Shown: one piece after another, positions 16,357 through 23,757 of the stretch | How positions within the stretch are numbered: position 1 is the first letter of the stretch | Layout of the letters: the number at the start of each line of letters is the position of its first letter | Assembly (NCBI RefSeq): GCF_001277345.1 | Contig: NZ_LIUT01000001.1 | Span: 405,338 to 469,337, forward strand | DNA: 64,000 bases | Source: Paenibacillus solani | GTDB lineage: Bacteria; Bacillota; Bacilli; Paenibacillales; Paenibacillaceae | Direction: 5' to 3' | The notes under the pieces: generated by a model | The model's database searches: none | The model's input: only the letters and a program-made list of their open reading frames with translations | What the model was told of the DNA's origin: nothing | Program-made: the position numbers and the translations under genes

Positions 16357-17238
16357 TTATGTTGATTTATTAGTTCTGCTATTTGCAAGCAGGGCTCCCA
16401 ACATCACTATAACACCACCCGCTAAAGCAATCCATGAGATCTGCTCTCCAAGTAAAACTACACCTAATAGTACAGTCCATATTGGTAACAGATTGATAAA
16501 GGGAGCCCCCTTTGCCGCTCCTATCAGTTTTACGCCTGCATTCCAAGATAAATAGGCAACTACTGATGCGAATGTACTCACGTAAAGAATACAGAGCCAT
16601 GCGATTGGTGTCATATCAATTTCCGCCGGATTAATTGTACCTATACAGCTAATCGCACTGAAAATACTTCCATAAACTGCCGCGCCTGCCGTTAATGTTA
16701 ATGAATCGATAGTATCACCAAACTTCTTACCTAGTACAGTATATAACCCCCAAACAACACACGACAGAAGAATAATGACATCTCCCATAAGTGAACCACT
16801 ACTCGATTCGGATGTTTTACTATCGAATAACAAAAAAACACCTACAATCGAAATCACTGATCCAATCCAAGCTCGTGGTGCAACTTTTTCTTTTAACACG
16901 AGCGGTGTACACAAAATAAAAATCGGAATCAGTGCCGTAATCATACCAGCCCTTGACGCCCCGGTTAATGTTAATCCCTCATACGTAAGCGTTGAGAAAA
17001 CGAAGACTCCGAGAAATCCAAGTAGTGATAGTTCCTTCCATCTAGAGAATAAAGGGAGTTTCTGTTTTCTTGCTCGTAACATCGCCCACAGAATTAGGGC
17101 TGAAATTCCCCAACGAACTGTATTCAACAATGTTGAAGGCAAAGCCGGGGCAAGATATCGTCCACAGATATAGTTCCCTGCCCAGAATAATGTTGCAATA
17201 ATTAATAGTATCAGACCTTTTTTGCTACTGTTGAGCAT
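16357..17238 (-). CDS. EamA/DMT-family transporter
   Basis: About 293 residues with ten predicted transmembrane helices arranged as two EamA repeats. The first begins GLILLIIATLFWAGNYICG, and the second contains DVIILLSCVVWGLYTVLGKK. The family exports or imports small metabolites (amino acids, nucleosides, drugs); the substrate cannot be told. The ATG near 17238 is chosen because a GAGG stands about 9 bp upstream; a longer reading frame to 17343 runs into the IS element and is unlikely to be used. Only about 20-30 bp separate it from the divergent IS remnant. Confidence 0.82.
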   Translation of the reverse strand: MLNSSKKGLILLIIATLFWAGNYICGRYLAPALPSTLLNTVRWGISALILWAMLRARKQKLPLFSRWKELSLLGFLGVFVFSTLTYEGLTLTGASRAGMITALIPIFILCTPLVLKEKVAPRAWIGSVISIVGVFLLFDSKTSESSSGSLMGDVIILLSCVVWGLYTVLGKKFGDTIDSLTLTAGAAVYGSIFSAISCIGTINPAEIDMTPIAWLCILYVSTFASVVAYLSWNAGVKLIGAAKGAPFINLLPIWTVLLGVVLLGEQISWIALAGGVIVMLGALLANSRTNKST

Positions 17239-17261
17239 TATCATCATCCTCACTAATGAAC

Positions 17262-17780
17262 TAGGGCGTGTATGCAAACTGTGACCCCATAATTTGGGTA
17301 AATAATAAGTATGATGAGACGATATGAAATACGTGACGACCAATGGGAAAAGATTAAGGACCTACTGCCGCCGGAACGAAAACCACAAGGAGGGAGACCC
17401 CCGAAAGATCATCGCTATATGCTGAATACCATGTTATGGATTGCACGAACTGGTGCACCTTGGCGGGATTTACCGAAGTACTACGGCTCTTGGTCCAGCG
17501 TTTACAGCCGATTTTGCCGTTGGAAAATCGCCGGCATTTGGGACAAAATCTTAGCGCATGTCTCCACAGAACCTGATTGGGAAAGCGTCATGATTGACGC
17601 GACGATCGTCCGTGTTCACCAACATGCAGCAGGAGCAAAAGGGGGAGCCTCAAGCAAGCAATAGGACGTTCCCGTGGCGGACTAACCCCCAAAATTCACG
17701 CCGTGGTTGATGCGCTAGGTAATCCTTTGCGCTTTAAGTTAACAGGAGATCAATGCCACGATTCGGTAACCGGCGGACTT
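17262..17780 (+). mobile_element. IS5-type insertion sequence, truncated at its 3' end
   Basis: An IS5-family (IS427-like) element. Its left terminal repeat probably lies at AGGGCGTGTATGCAAACTG (about 17264-17282). It carries orfA at 17311 and the beginning of orfB in another frame (GRSRGGLTPKIHAVVDALG up to LTGDQCHDSVTG). The orfB then passes, without the DDE C-terminal half, into a beta-propeller gene near 17780. The right terminal repeat is missing, so the element cannot move by itself. Confidence 0.75.
17311..17664 (+). CDS. IS5-family transposase, orfA
   Basis: A 117-residue N-terminal transposase half. It begins RYEIRDDQWEKIKDLLPPE and includes GGRPPKDHRYMLNTMLWIA, RTGAPWRDLPKYYGSWSSVY and VMIDATIVRVHQHAAGAKGG, all typical of the IS427 group. 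The D of IDATIVR is the first catalytic acid. The frame ends after AAAAGGGGGA, the kind of site where orfA-orfB programmed frameshifting occurs in this group. The fused transposase cannot be completed because orfB is cut off about 110 bp later. Confidence 0.85.
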   Translation: MMRRYEIRDDQWEKIKDLLPPERKPQGGRPPKDHRYMLNTMLWIARTGAPWRDLPKYYGSWSSVYSRFCRWKIAGIWDKILAHVSTEPDWESVMIDATIVRVHQHAAGAKGGASSKQ

Positions 17781-18066
17781 ATGGCTCCCGACCTGGTATC
17801 TTTCCAAGGAAGCGGCCAATGTGAAGGAAATCTCCCTGCTCTCGCTTCAATTGCGCAGCAGCGGCAATATCTATCTTGCTCCCGGAAGTGCATTGAGATG
17901 GCCGATATCCCAAACGGAAACATCCCTTATCGCTATAGCGCAGTGGAAGGACTGGTATGGCGTCATGATCAGTCGTTCTAAGTGGAAGGAAGATTACCAA
18001 ATATATCGTCCGGCAATATTGTGGGTGCAGGGTAAGGACGTAACAGCCAGGGAAATCAATGCCTGA
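17781..18066 (+). pseudogene. 5' fragment of a PQQ-like beta-propeller protein gene
   Basis: After the IS junction the sequence reads APDLVSFQGSGQ in the orfB frame. After a shift near 17820 it continues as VKEISLLSLQLRSSGNIYLA...DWYGVMISR...LWVQGKDVTAREINA, ending at TGA 18064-18066. This is the natural upstream part of the protein at 18059 (a further shift separates them). The signal peptide was lost on IS insertion. Confidence 0.6.
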
Positions 18067-19732
18067 CCAGCTTCTGGGTGGGGATTCAGAAGTGCCGACC
18101 GATGTAGTGCGCAACTTGACGGAAATTCTATTCAAGAAAGGGACCCCTTCTACTTATGTGAAAACACTTCTTGGGGAGCCGCAGGCAAGAGAGATATCAC
18201 GGAATCAGGAGCCCCGTTCAGGCAAACCGATGATATTTGGAGAGACCTGGAGATATGAGCAGCATGATAGCTATTACAGCGTGACCTTCTCCCCATCCGG
18301 AAAGCTGACAGCCAGTGAGTGGGCAATTCCTGCAGCCGGGCCATTCGAGCGGAGTTATAGTCCAGGCGATGATTACGAGTTTACCTACCTTTTTACAGTA
18401 ACACCGCCTCTAAAAACCATAGAAGCTGAGCCGAATTGGAGGAATCGGGGTAATTTGAATCATACCTTTCTGCTTGAGGCTAATGAGGATGTCCTGCTCC
18501 TCAAGGGGGATGATGGAGGGTTCAGCGGGATGCACGACAATTCTTCCTTGTACGCCATAGACCGCAGCACCGGCAAGAAGCTGTGGCAGGAGGATGCAGG
18601 ATTTGGAGCATACACGGCCGTTGTGGATCAAGATCGGAAGCATGTCACGATGTTTTCGGCCTATAACCCGGCGATTAAGGACTATGTGGCCAGAGTGCGA
18701 CATATCCGGTTATCGGATGGACAAGTGTTATGGGAGGTTAAACCCAAGAATGAGTTTGGCCTGAAGATGAAAGCTGCAGCTAACACAATTATTATAGATG
18801 AGCCGCTCAATCTGAATGAAACCAAAAGCGTGCTGAGTGTGCTGGATCAGGAAACCGGAAAGCTCCGCTGGAAAAAGACATTATCCGGTGAGCACCGTTT
18901 GCTGAATCAGGGCTCGGATGATCCGTATGTGCTGATCGAACAGAATGGACGGCTTTACGCGTATGATCACGATACAGGCAAAGCCGTGTGGAATTACAAA
19001 GTCGGGAACAAGTTTATGGATGATCCGACCCAAGATCCTTATTTCACAGGAGGATATCGGTATGATCCGTTATCTCCTGCGGACATCACAACAAGATGGA
19101 TGATGCTGGGCAAGGAATGGGTTCTGCTCAATACAAAAACCGGCGAGCGTGAAGGTGGATACCCAGCCCGTGAGATGGAACGGTTTGAGGTGCTGAATGA
19201 GCGGTATCTGTTGGTACAGCGGGCACTGAATGGACAATACTTCAGCGGGGCAACCGCGTATGAAAGTTTATTGTATGATAGTAACGAAGACAAGGTTGTT
19301 TGGACAGTGGAGGGGAAAGCAGCGCGGGCGGTCATAGAGGGAGAACGAGTGTATCTTACCCTAAATGGCATTCCGGCAGCCGTGGCAATAGAGGACGGCA
19401 CCGTCATATGGAAGATGGTGAATACGGCTGCAGCGAGCGATGATCTCTCCCATCTGGTTGGCAGCAGCTATGGAATTTTGGGACGCTATTTACTTTTGAG
19501 TTTGGAAAGCGATCTTGTGGTGCTGGACAAGGAGAGTGGCAAGAGTTTGGGAAGGTTGCATAACGTAATCACTGGGAATGTGGATTTGCTCGAACAGGAT
19601 GCCAGAAACGGCGCGCTGAGTGTAACGGATCATGAAGTGCTCATCGGTACGGTAAATGGCGCGTTCATTCGCTATGATGCGGAAGAATTGATGGAACGTT
19701 TGGATGTGCTGTATGCTCCGCTTTATCAGTAA
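18059..19732 (+). CDS. PQQ-like beta-propeller repeat protein, N-terminally truncated
   Basis: 557 residues remaining. Repeated blades of the pyrroloquinoline-quinone-binding-like type are visible as AIDRSTGKKLWQEDAG, LDQETGKLRWKKTLSG, YAYDHDTGKAVWNYKVG and VLDKESGKSLGRL. Such propellers are normally extracytoplasmic, but the signal peptide is absent here. An SmpA/OmlA-like segment (FKKGTPSTYVKTLLGEPQAREIS) is near the start. The ATG at 18059 overlaps the stop of the upstream fragment (ATGCCTGA), so it may be translated by coupling, but I read the locus as one gene broken by an IS element and two frameshifts. The lipoprotein at 19779 follows 46 bp later and may act with it. Confidence 0.65.
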   Translation: MPDQLLGGDSEVPTDVVRNLTEILFKKGTPSTYVKTLLGEPQAREISRNQEPRSGKPMIFGETWRYEQHDSYYSVTFSPSGKLTASEWAIPAAGPFERSYSPGDDYEFTYLFTVTPPLKTIEAEPNWRNRGNLNHTFLLEANEDVLLLKGDDGGFSGMHDNSSLYAIDRSTGKKLWQEDAGFGAYTAVVDQDRKHVTMFSAYNPAIKDYVARVRHIRLSDGQVLWEVKPKNEFGLKMKAAANTIIIDEPLNLNETKSVLSVLDQETGKLRWKKTLSGEHRLLNQGSDDPYVLIEQNGRLYAYDHDTGKAVWNYKVGNKFMDDPTQDPYFTGGYRYDPLSPADITTRWMMLGKEWVLLNTKTGEREGGYPAREMERFEVLNERYLLVQRALNGQYFSGATAYESLLYDSNEDKVVWTVEGKAARAVIEGERVYLTLNGIPAAVAIEDGTVIWKMVNTAAASDDLSHLVGSSYGILGRYLLLSLESDLVVLDKESGKSLGRLHNVITGNVDLLEQDARNGALSVTDHEVLIGTVNGAFIRYDAEELMERLDVLYAPLYQ

Positions 19733-19778
19733 ATAAGACATGATACGAACTGGACTATACTGCAAAGGAGGATGACCT

Positions 19779-20117
19779 ATGGGCAGAAAGCTACCGCTAG
19801 CAGGGATTATGGTTCTCAGCCTGTTGTTGATCCAATGCGTAGGGTGCAGCAAACAGTCAGCCAGTTACGCTTCACTGTTGAAGTATAATGATGATGAATA
19901 TATAGGAAAGGGTATAGAGCGCCCTGAGGCTTTTGCAGACACGGACCTGACCTTGGCGGGCACGGTTCAGAAGAAGGTAGAGCCGGACCAATATCCGGAT
20001 ACGAATTTTGCATCGAATGAGCTGCCGGAGGGTACGGAAATCTATATTGTGGATGATGACAGGTTGGTGGCATTACTGGAAAATCGGCGTTTTAAAGTGT
20101 TTGAACGAATGGAATAA
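19779..20117 (+). CDS. small lipoprotein, function unknown
   Basis: A 112-residue exported lipoprotein. The hydrophobic segment LAGIMVLSLLLIQCVGC ends in a lipobox-like LIQC/CVGC. The mature part (SYASLLKYNDDEYIGKGIERP...LPEGTEIYIVDDDRLVALLE) resembles small Bacillota lipoproteins that may bind to or protect other envelope factors, but no function can be assigned. AAGGAGG precedes ATG 19779 by 7 bp. Probably in one transcript with the propeller gene upstream, ending in the strong terminator at 20119. Confidence 0.7.
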   Translation: MGRKLPLAGIMVLSLLLIQCVGCSKQSASYASLLKYNDDEYIGKGIERPEAFADTDLTLAGTVQKKVEPDQYPDTNFASNELPEGTEIYIVDDDRLVALLENRRFKVFERME

Positions 20118-20118
20118 C

Positions 20119-20162
20119 AACCGCGCTTGAAGTCTGGATACGGGCTTCAAGCGCGGTTTTTT
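20119..20162 (+). terminator. strong rho-independent terminator
   Basis: AACCGCGCTTGAAG (20119-20132) pairs perfectly with CTTCAAGCGCGGTT (20145-20158), followed by a T run. Confidence 0.9.
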
Positions 20163-20203
20163 GTTGATTGAGGAGAAGAAGAGGAAATATTTTAAATTTA
20201 TCC

Positions 20204-20267
20204 TTGACTATGTTGGAGAAAAATGTAATTATAAATATATCGATTAGATATATCGAATAGATACATT
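20204..20267 (+). promoter_or_regulatory. PadR gene promoter with 13-bp direct repeats
   Basis: TTGACT (20204-20209) is a good -35 box, with an AT-rich -10 region about 17 bp on (20226-20232). Immediately downstream, ATATATCGATTAG (20235-20247) and ATATATCGAATAG (20248-20260) repeat in tandem, followed by the partial copy ATACATTA. The position suits an autorepressor operator for the PadR protein encoded next. Confidence 0.55.
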
Positions 20268-20287
20268 ATAAGAAATGTGGTGATGAA

Positions 20288-20833
20288 ATGCTGGAGTACA
20301 TCCTCCTCGGCATGCTGATGGAAGGAACTATGAGCGGTTATGACTTAAAGAAAACAATTGACAGTACTGTAGGCACATTCTACAAAGCGAGTTATGGAAG
20401 TCTATATCCTGCTCTCAAGAGACTTGCAGACAAAGACATGGTTTCATTAACAGAAACCGACAATAACAAGAACAAGAAGCTGTATACTCTGCAGCCTAGC
20501 GGCCAACAGGCTTTTCTCGAATGGTTGTCCGGACCGATACAGGCGGGGCGCAATGAGCAGCTAATCCGCATATTCTTCTTCGATTATTTGGATGAAGATA
20601 TTCGTCAAAAACGTCTGGCAGAATATACATTTAAGGTAGATGAAGAAATTCACATGCTTGAAGCGGTGAAGAGCATCGTGGCGGGAGAGTTGGCTGAGAT
20701 CGAACATCCGGAGAATTATTATTATCGGGTTTCGGTTCTGGCGTATGGACTGAACCATCTACAGATGGAACGGCAATGGCTGAAGGATATTATGGAGAGG
20801 AAGGATTTGAACCATGTCAAACCCGAAAACTAA
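20288..20833 (+). CDS. PadR-family transcriptional regulator
   Basis: A 181-residue winged-helix repressor. The N-terminal PadR domain begins MLEYILLGMLMEGTMSGYDLKK and includes FYKASYGSLYPALKRLADKDMVSLTE, typical of the family's DNA-binding and wing segments. The C-terminal half (about 85-180) is the Vir-like helical dimerisation domain with HMLEAVKSIVAGELAEIEH. PadR proteins repress their own operon until a ligand binds. The ATG at 20288 is preceded by GTGGTGA. It overlaps the following membrane protease gene by 20 bp, so both are made together. Confidence 0.88.
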   Translation: MLEYILLGMLMEGTMSGYDLKKTIDSTVGTFYKASYGSLYPALKRLADKDMVSLTETDNNKNKKLYTLQPSGQQAFLEWLSGPIQAGRNEQLIRIFFFDYLDEDIRQKRLAEYTFKVDEEIHMLEAVKSIVAGELAEIEHPENYYYRVSVLAYGLNHLQMERQWLKDIMERKDLNHVKPEN

Positions 20834-21575
20834 GGTTTCTTTATCACACAGAAGACCGGTTCTAACTGTTGTTATTATCGAGGTTCTATTGTTATTAGCC
20901 GTATTTGCTGCCGGAGCTTATGCTACCATTAATGAATTGAGTTATACTTCACCTGTTCTGATTTCATTTATCCCAATCGCTCTGGTGTTGATGGTGTACT
21001 TTACATGGAAAAAGAAGTGGAATGCGCTCGGATTCCGTAAGCTGAGTAGTATCCCCGCCGCCGGTTGGGTCTATTATTCGCCCTTACTCCTTATTCTGGT
21101 CGTCATTTCTCTTAAAGGGATGCGTGAGATCGGTGTTTCTGAGATCCTGTTCTTTATATTCTTCACTCTGCTTGTTGGGTTTGTCGAAGAGAGCATCTAT
21201 CGGGGCTTGATCCTGAAGACACTGCTGCCAAAAGGCGTTAAAACGGCCGTCATCACCTCCAGTATACTATTTGCAATCACGCATGTACTGAACGTTTTAT
21301 CCGGGCAGGATGCATTTCAAACGGTTTTACAGATTGTATATGCTCTGCTTATAGGCGCCGTCCTGGCTCTGTTAATGGTGAAAAACAACAATATCATTCC
21401 TCTCATTCTGTTCCACTTCATACATAACTTTATCCAGTTTGTCGGTAATGACAATAGTGATGCATTTATCGGATATGATCTAATCATTTTGCTGGTGCTT
21501 GTCCTTTACTGTATATGGCTGTCCTTCTCATTGAAAAAAACTCCGGTTTCTGCAGGAATAGATCATGCGATCTAG
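20814..21575 (+). CDS. CPBP-family intramembrane metalloprotease (Abi/CAAX-like)
   Basis: A 253-residue polytopic membrane protein of the CPBP/Rce1 type. Motif 1 is EESIYR (E125, E126, R130), motif 2 is FAITH (H157) and motif 3 is HFIHN (H201, N205). All the expected glutamate, histidine and asparagine residues are present, so an active intramembrane protease is likely. Members act in bacteriocin immunity, prenyl-protein processing or membrane signalling; the substrate is unknown. The start lies inside the PadR gene in another frame. Confidence 0.85.
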   Translation: MSNPKTKVSLSHRRPVLTVVIIEVLLLLAVFAAGAYATINELSYTSPVLISFIPIALVLMVYFTWKKKWNALGFRKLSSIPAAGWVYYSPLLLILVVISLKGMREIGVSEILFFIFFTLLVGFVEESIYRGLILKTLLPKGVKTAVITSSILFAITHVLNVLSGQDAFQTVLQIVYALLIGAVLALLMVKNNNIIPLILFHFIHNFIQFVGNDNSDAFIGYDLIILLVLVLYCIWLSFSLKKTPVSAGIDHAI

Positions 21576-21662
21576 TGTGTTCTAGCCGCATTACAGTATT
21601 AAGAACACAGTAGTACCGGGTCCGAGTGAAATTGAATTGTTTTAAAATAATTTCATAATTAA

Positions 21663-21691
21663 TTGGAAAATATACCAAACTGCCCTATATT
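21663..21691 (+). promoter_or_regulatory. sigma-A type promoter
   Basis: TTGGAA (21663-21668) and TATATT (21686-21691) with a 17-bp spacer, about 37 bp before the ATG at 21728. Confidence 0.5.
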
Positions 21692-21727
21692 AGAATGAGA
21701 TACGAACAAAGGGAGTGGTTTGGGACA

Positions 21728-22760
21728 ATGGTCAAGTTTCAGAGAAATAACATGAGTTATTTTATAGGTGCCTGTCTTTTGATTATTATGGCGGATCTGA
21801 TCCTTGTTAACTCTAACCTTGTTTAATAATCATGATACGTGGCTTACTTTGGGGATTACTTTGGATTTTGTGGTTGCGATCCCGGTGCTGCTGTATTTCC
21901 TCGTTTACCGTAAAAGCAACAAACGATTCCTGTCAGTTCTTCCGTTCGCGCTGCTGGGTTATATCGCTTTGGTGTTCATTATGCCGAATTCAGCACAAGG
22001 AACGCTTGACGTTGTGAAATATATTTTGATCCCTTTAGAAGCAGCATTCATTGGCTGTATGATTTATTCCGTTGTGCGCAATCTGCTCAGGATGAAAAGA
22101 CAGAGTATCGTGAATACTCATCCCTTTGAGACTCTCAGGTTAAGCCTTGATACTACGTTGGGTCACTCCAAAATGGTTCCTGTTCTCATGCATGAACTTT
22201 CCGTGCTGTTTTATGCCATGTTCTCTTGGAGGGCAAAGCCGTATGTGCGAACAGACTCCACCTCGTTCAGTTATCATCTCAATTCAGGATGGTTGATTAT
22301 CGTTTTGTTTGCATCCAAGATGCTGCTGCTAGAAGGCGCTTTGGTGCACATCATTATGGCGCAATGGTCTCACACGATTGCATGGATCATCTCTGCAGGA
22401 AATGTGTATTTAATTATGGTACTTATTGCCGAATTACGAGCGATGCGTTTAAATCCAATATTGATTTCCGAGAAGGGAATCGTGGTTCGGTATGGAAATC
22501 AGCTACTATCTACTATCGATAGGGAGCATATCGCGTCTGTGGACTTAATTAAGTATGAGAAGCTGACGAATGAACAACTAAAGACATCATTTATACCTCT
22601 AGTCACTGAGCCGAATGTGCTTATTCAGCTGAAGGAACCAATCATGGTAACGGGTCCATATGGAAAGCGTAGACAGGTGGATCAAATCTATCTGTTCCTG
22701 GATCAGCCTCACGACTTCCTACAGGAATGCGACCGTTTAATGGTGGAGGTTACGCAGTAA
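21728..22760 (+). pseudogene. polytopic membrane protein of unknown function, frameshifted near its start
   Basis: An ATG at 21728 with GGGAGTGG upstream starts a hydrophobic frame (SYFIGACLLIIMADLILVNS) that stops at 21824-21826. An overlapping frame beginning near 21804 continues as a 318-residue membrane protein (DTWLTLGITLDFVVAIPVLL, three to five further helices, then a soluble C-terminal domain with LNPILISEKGIVVRYGNQLL). The join is smooth if one base is lost or added near 21804, so I read one original gene of about 340 residues. If the frameshift is a reading error, the gene is intact. The C-terminal part resembles a PH-like domain, but no family is certain. Confidence 0.55.
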
Positions 22761-22925
22761 GGGTGCGGATATCGATGCAATGATTAAATTGAACGATTCA
22801 GTGAGCATCATGATGTTCAAGAAATCAAACACAGCGGAACAACAAGAATAGGGGCGGTCTCAATAGATCGGTATAGAGCCTTAAAGGTATTTCCTTCTTA
22901 ATGAAATGACTAAAGATGATATCAA

Positions 22926-22950
22926 GGGCCAGGGAATCCTGGCCCTGTTT
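22926..22950 (+). terminator. rho-independent terminator
   Basis: GGGCCAGG (22926-22933) pairs with CCTGGCCC (22938-22945) over a GAAT loop, followed by TGTTTGT. The remainder of the gap 22761-22998 shows no gene. Confidence 0.75.
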
Positions 22951-22998
22951 GTATAAGATCTCAGGCTAGAATATATCTTCGCGTGGGAGGAATCCGTT

Positions 22999-23535
22999 AT
23001 GAGGATTAGTAAATGGAAAAGCATAATCTCGATTTCATTAGGCTTAAATGTTGTTTTAATAGTATGTTTATTTTTCTTATATCGTGAAAATACGGATATG
23101 AAAAAAGGAGCGATCCTTCAATATGCCTTTCAGCAAAGTGAAGTGTTACTAGATTTAAAAACTGCACTTGGCCATCAAGAGGACAATGTTGATTATGTGA
23201 ATGCACTGGTCGGAGCATATGCCAACATTTATCATAACTTCAATCTGACCAAAAAATATAATTCTGTTGGTGAGTACGTAAATTTTCCTGATGATATAAA
23301 TATTTTTAATAGTCCTACGACATCATTACCCGTTGGTTACTCTTTAAGTAACCGTGTTGCTGGCGAATCAAATGATGAGATGAATCAAAAGCTGGAAGTA
23401 TACACCTCTTATGTATCTCAAATAGTAGAAACACTGGATCTGGAAAATAAAATTAAAGGCAGGAGTTTAAGAGAACAATATAAAACTTTGGAAGAAGTTA
23501 GTGAGTTGATTAAGACATTTGATTTGGAAAAATAA
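22999..23535 (+). CDS. hypothetical membrane-anchored protein
   Basis: A 178-residue protein with one N-terminal transmembrane segment (about 9-27, ISISLGLNVVLIVCLFFLY) and a charged, mostly helical extracytoplasmic region. GTGGGAGGA lies before ATG 22999. I recognise no family. It is more AT-rich than the surrounding transporter genes. It is followed by its own terminator, so it appears monocistronic. Confidence 0.65.
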   Translation: MRISKWKSIISISLGLNVVLIVCLFFLYRENTDMKKGAILQYAFQQSEVLLDLKTALGHQEDNVDYVNALVGAYANIYHNFNLTKKYNSVGEYVNFPDDINIFNSPTTSLPVGYSLSNRVAGESNDEMNQKLEVYTSYVSQIVETLDLENKIKGRSLREQYKTLEEVSELIKTFDLEK

Positions 23536-23586
23536 CAATTGGGATAAAAGGGTCTCAGTGCAAATTGAAAAGTTCAAAAATCAATG

Positions 23587-23626
23587 AAAACCTTGAACGG
23601 CTTGATGCCGTCCAAGGTTTCTTTTT
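23587..23626 (+). terminator. rho-independent terminator
   Basis: AAACCTTG-ACGGC and GCCGT-CAAGGTTT arms (23588-23620) with one mismatch position, followed by CTTTTT. Confidence 0.8.
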
Positions 23627-23757
23627 GGTTAGCACTGATTCTATTATAAGCTTTTGGCCCATGCACAGAAGATGTAGCGAATAATATAACATTCACCAAA
23701 ATATAGTAGACGTAAATACAAGATTATATTTGCAATTTCAATATAGGGGGAACATGC

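Noticed and set aside
17703-17981. A separate 92-codon protein starting at the GTG at 17703
   Set aside because: The first part is transposase orfB and the rest is a shifted reading of the propeller gene, so it is not a gene of its own.
22780-22851. 23-codon frame MIKLNDSVSIMMFKKSNTAE and onward
   Set aside because: No RBS at suitable distance and no promoter; too short to support.
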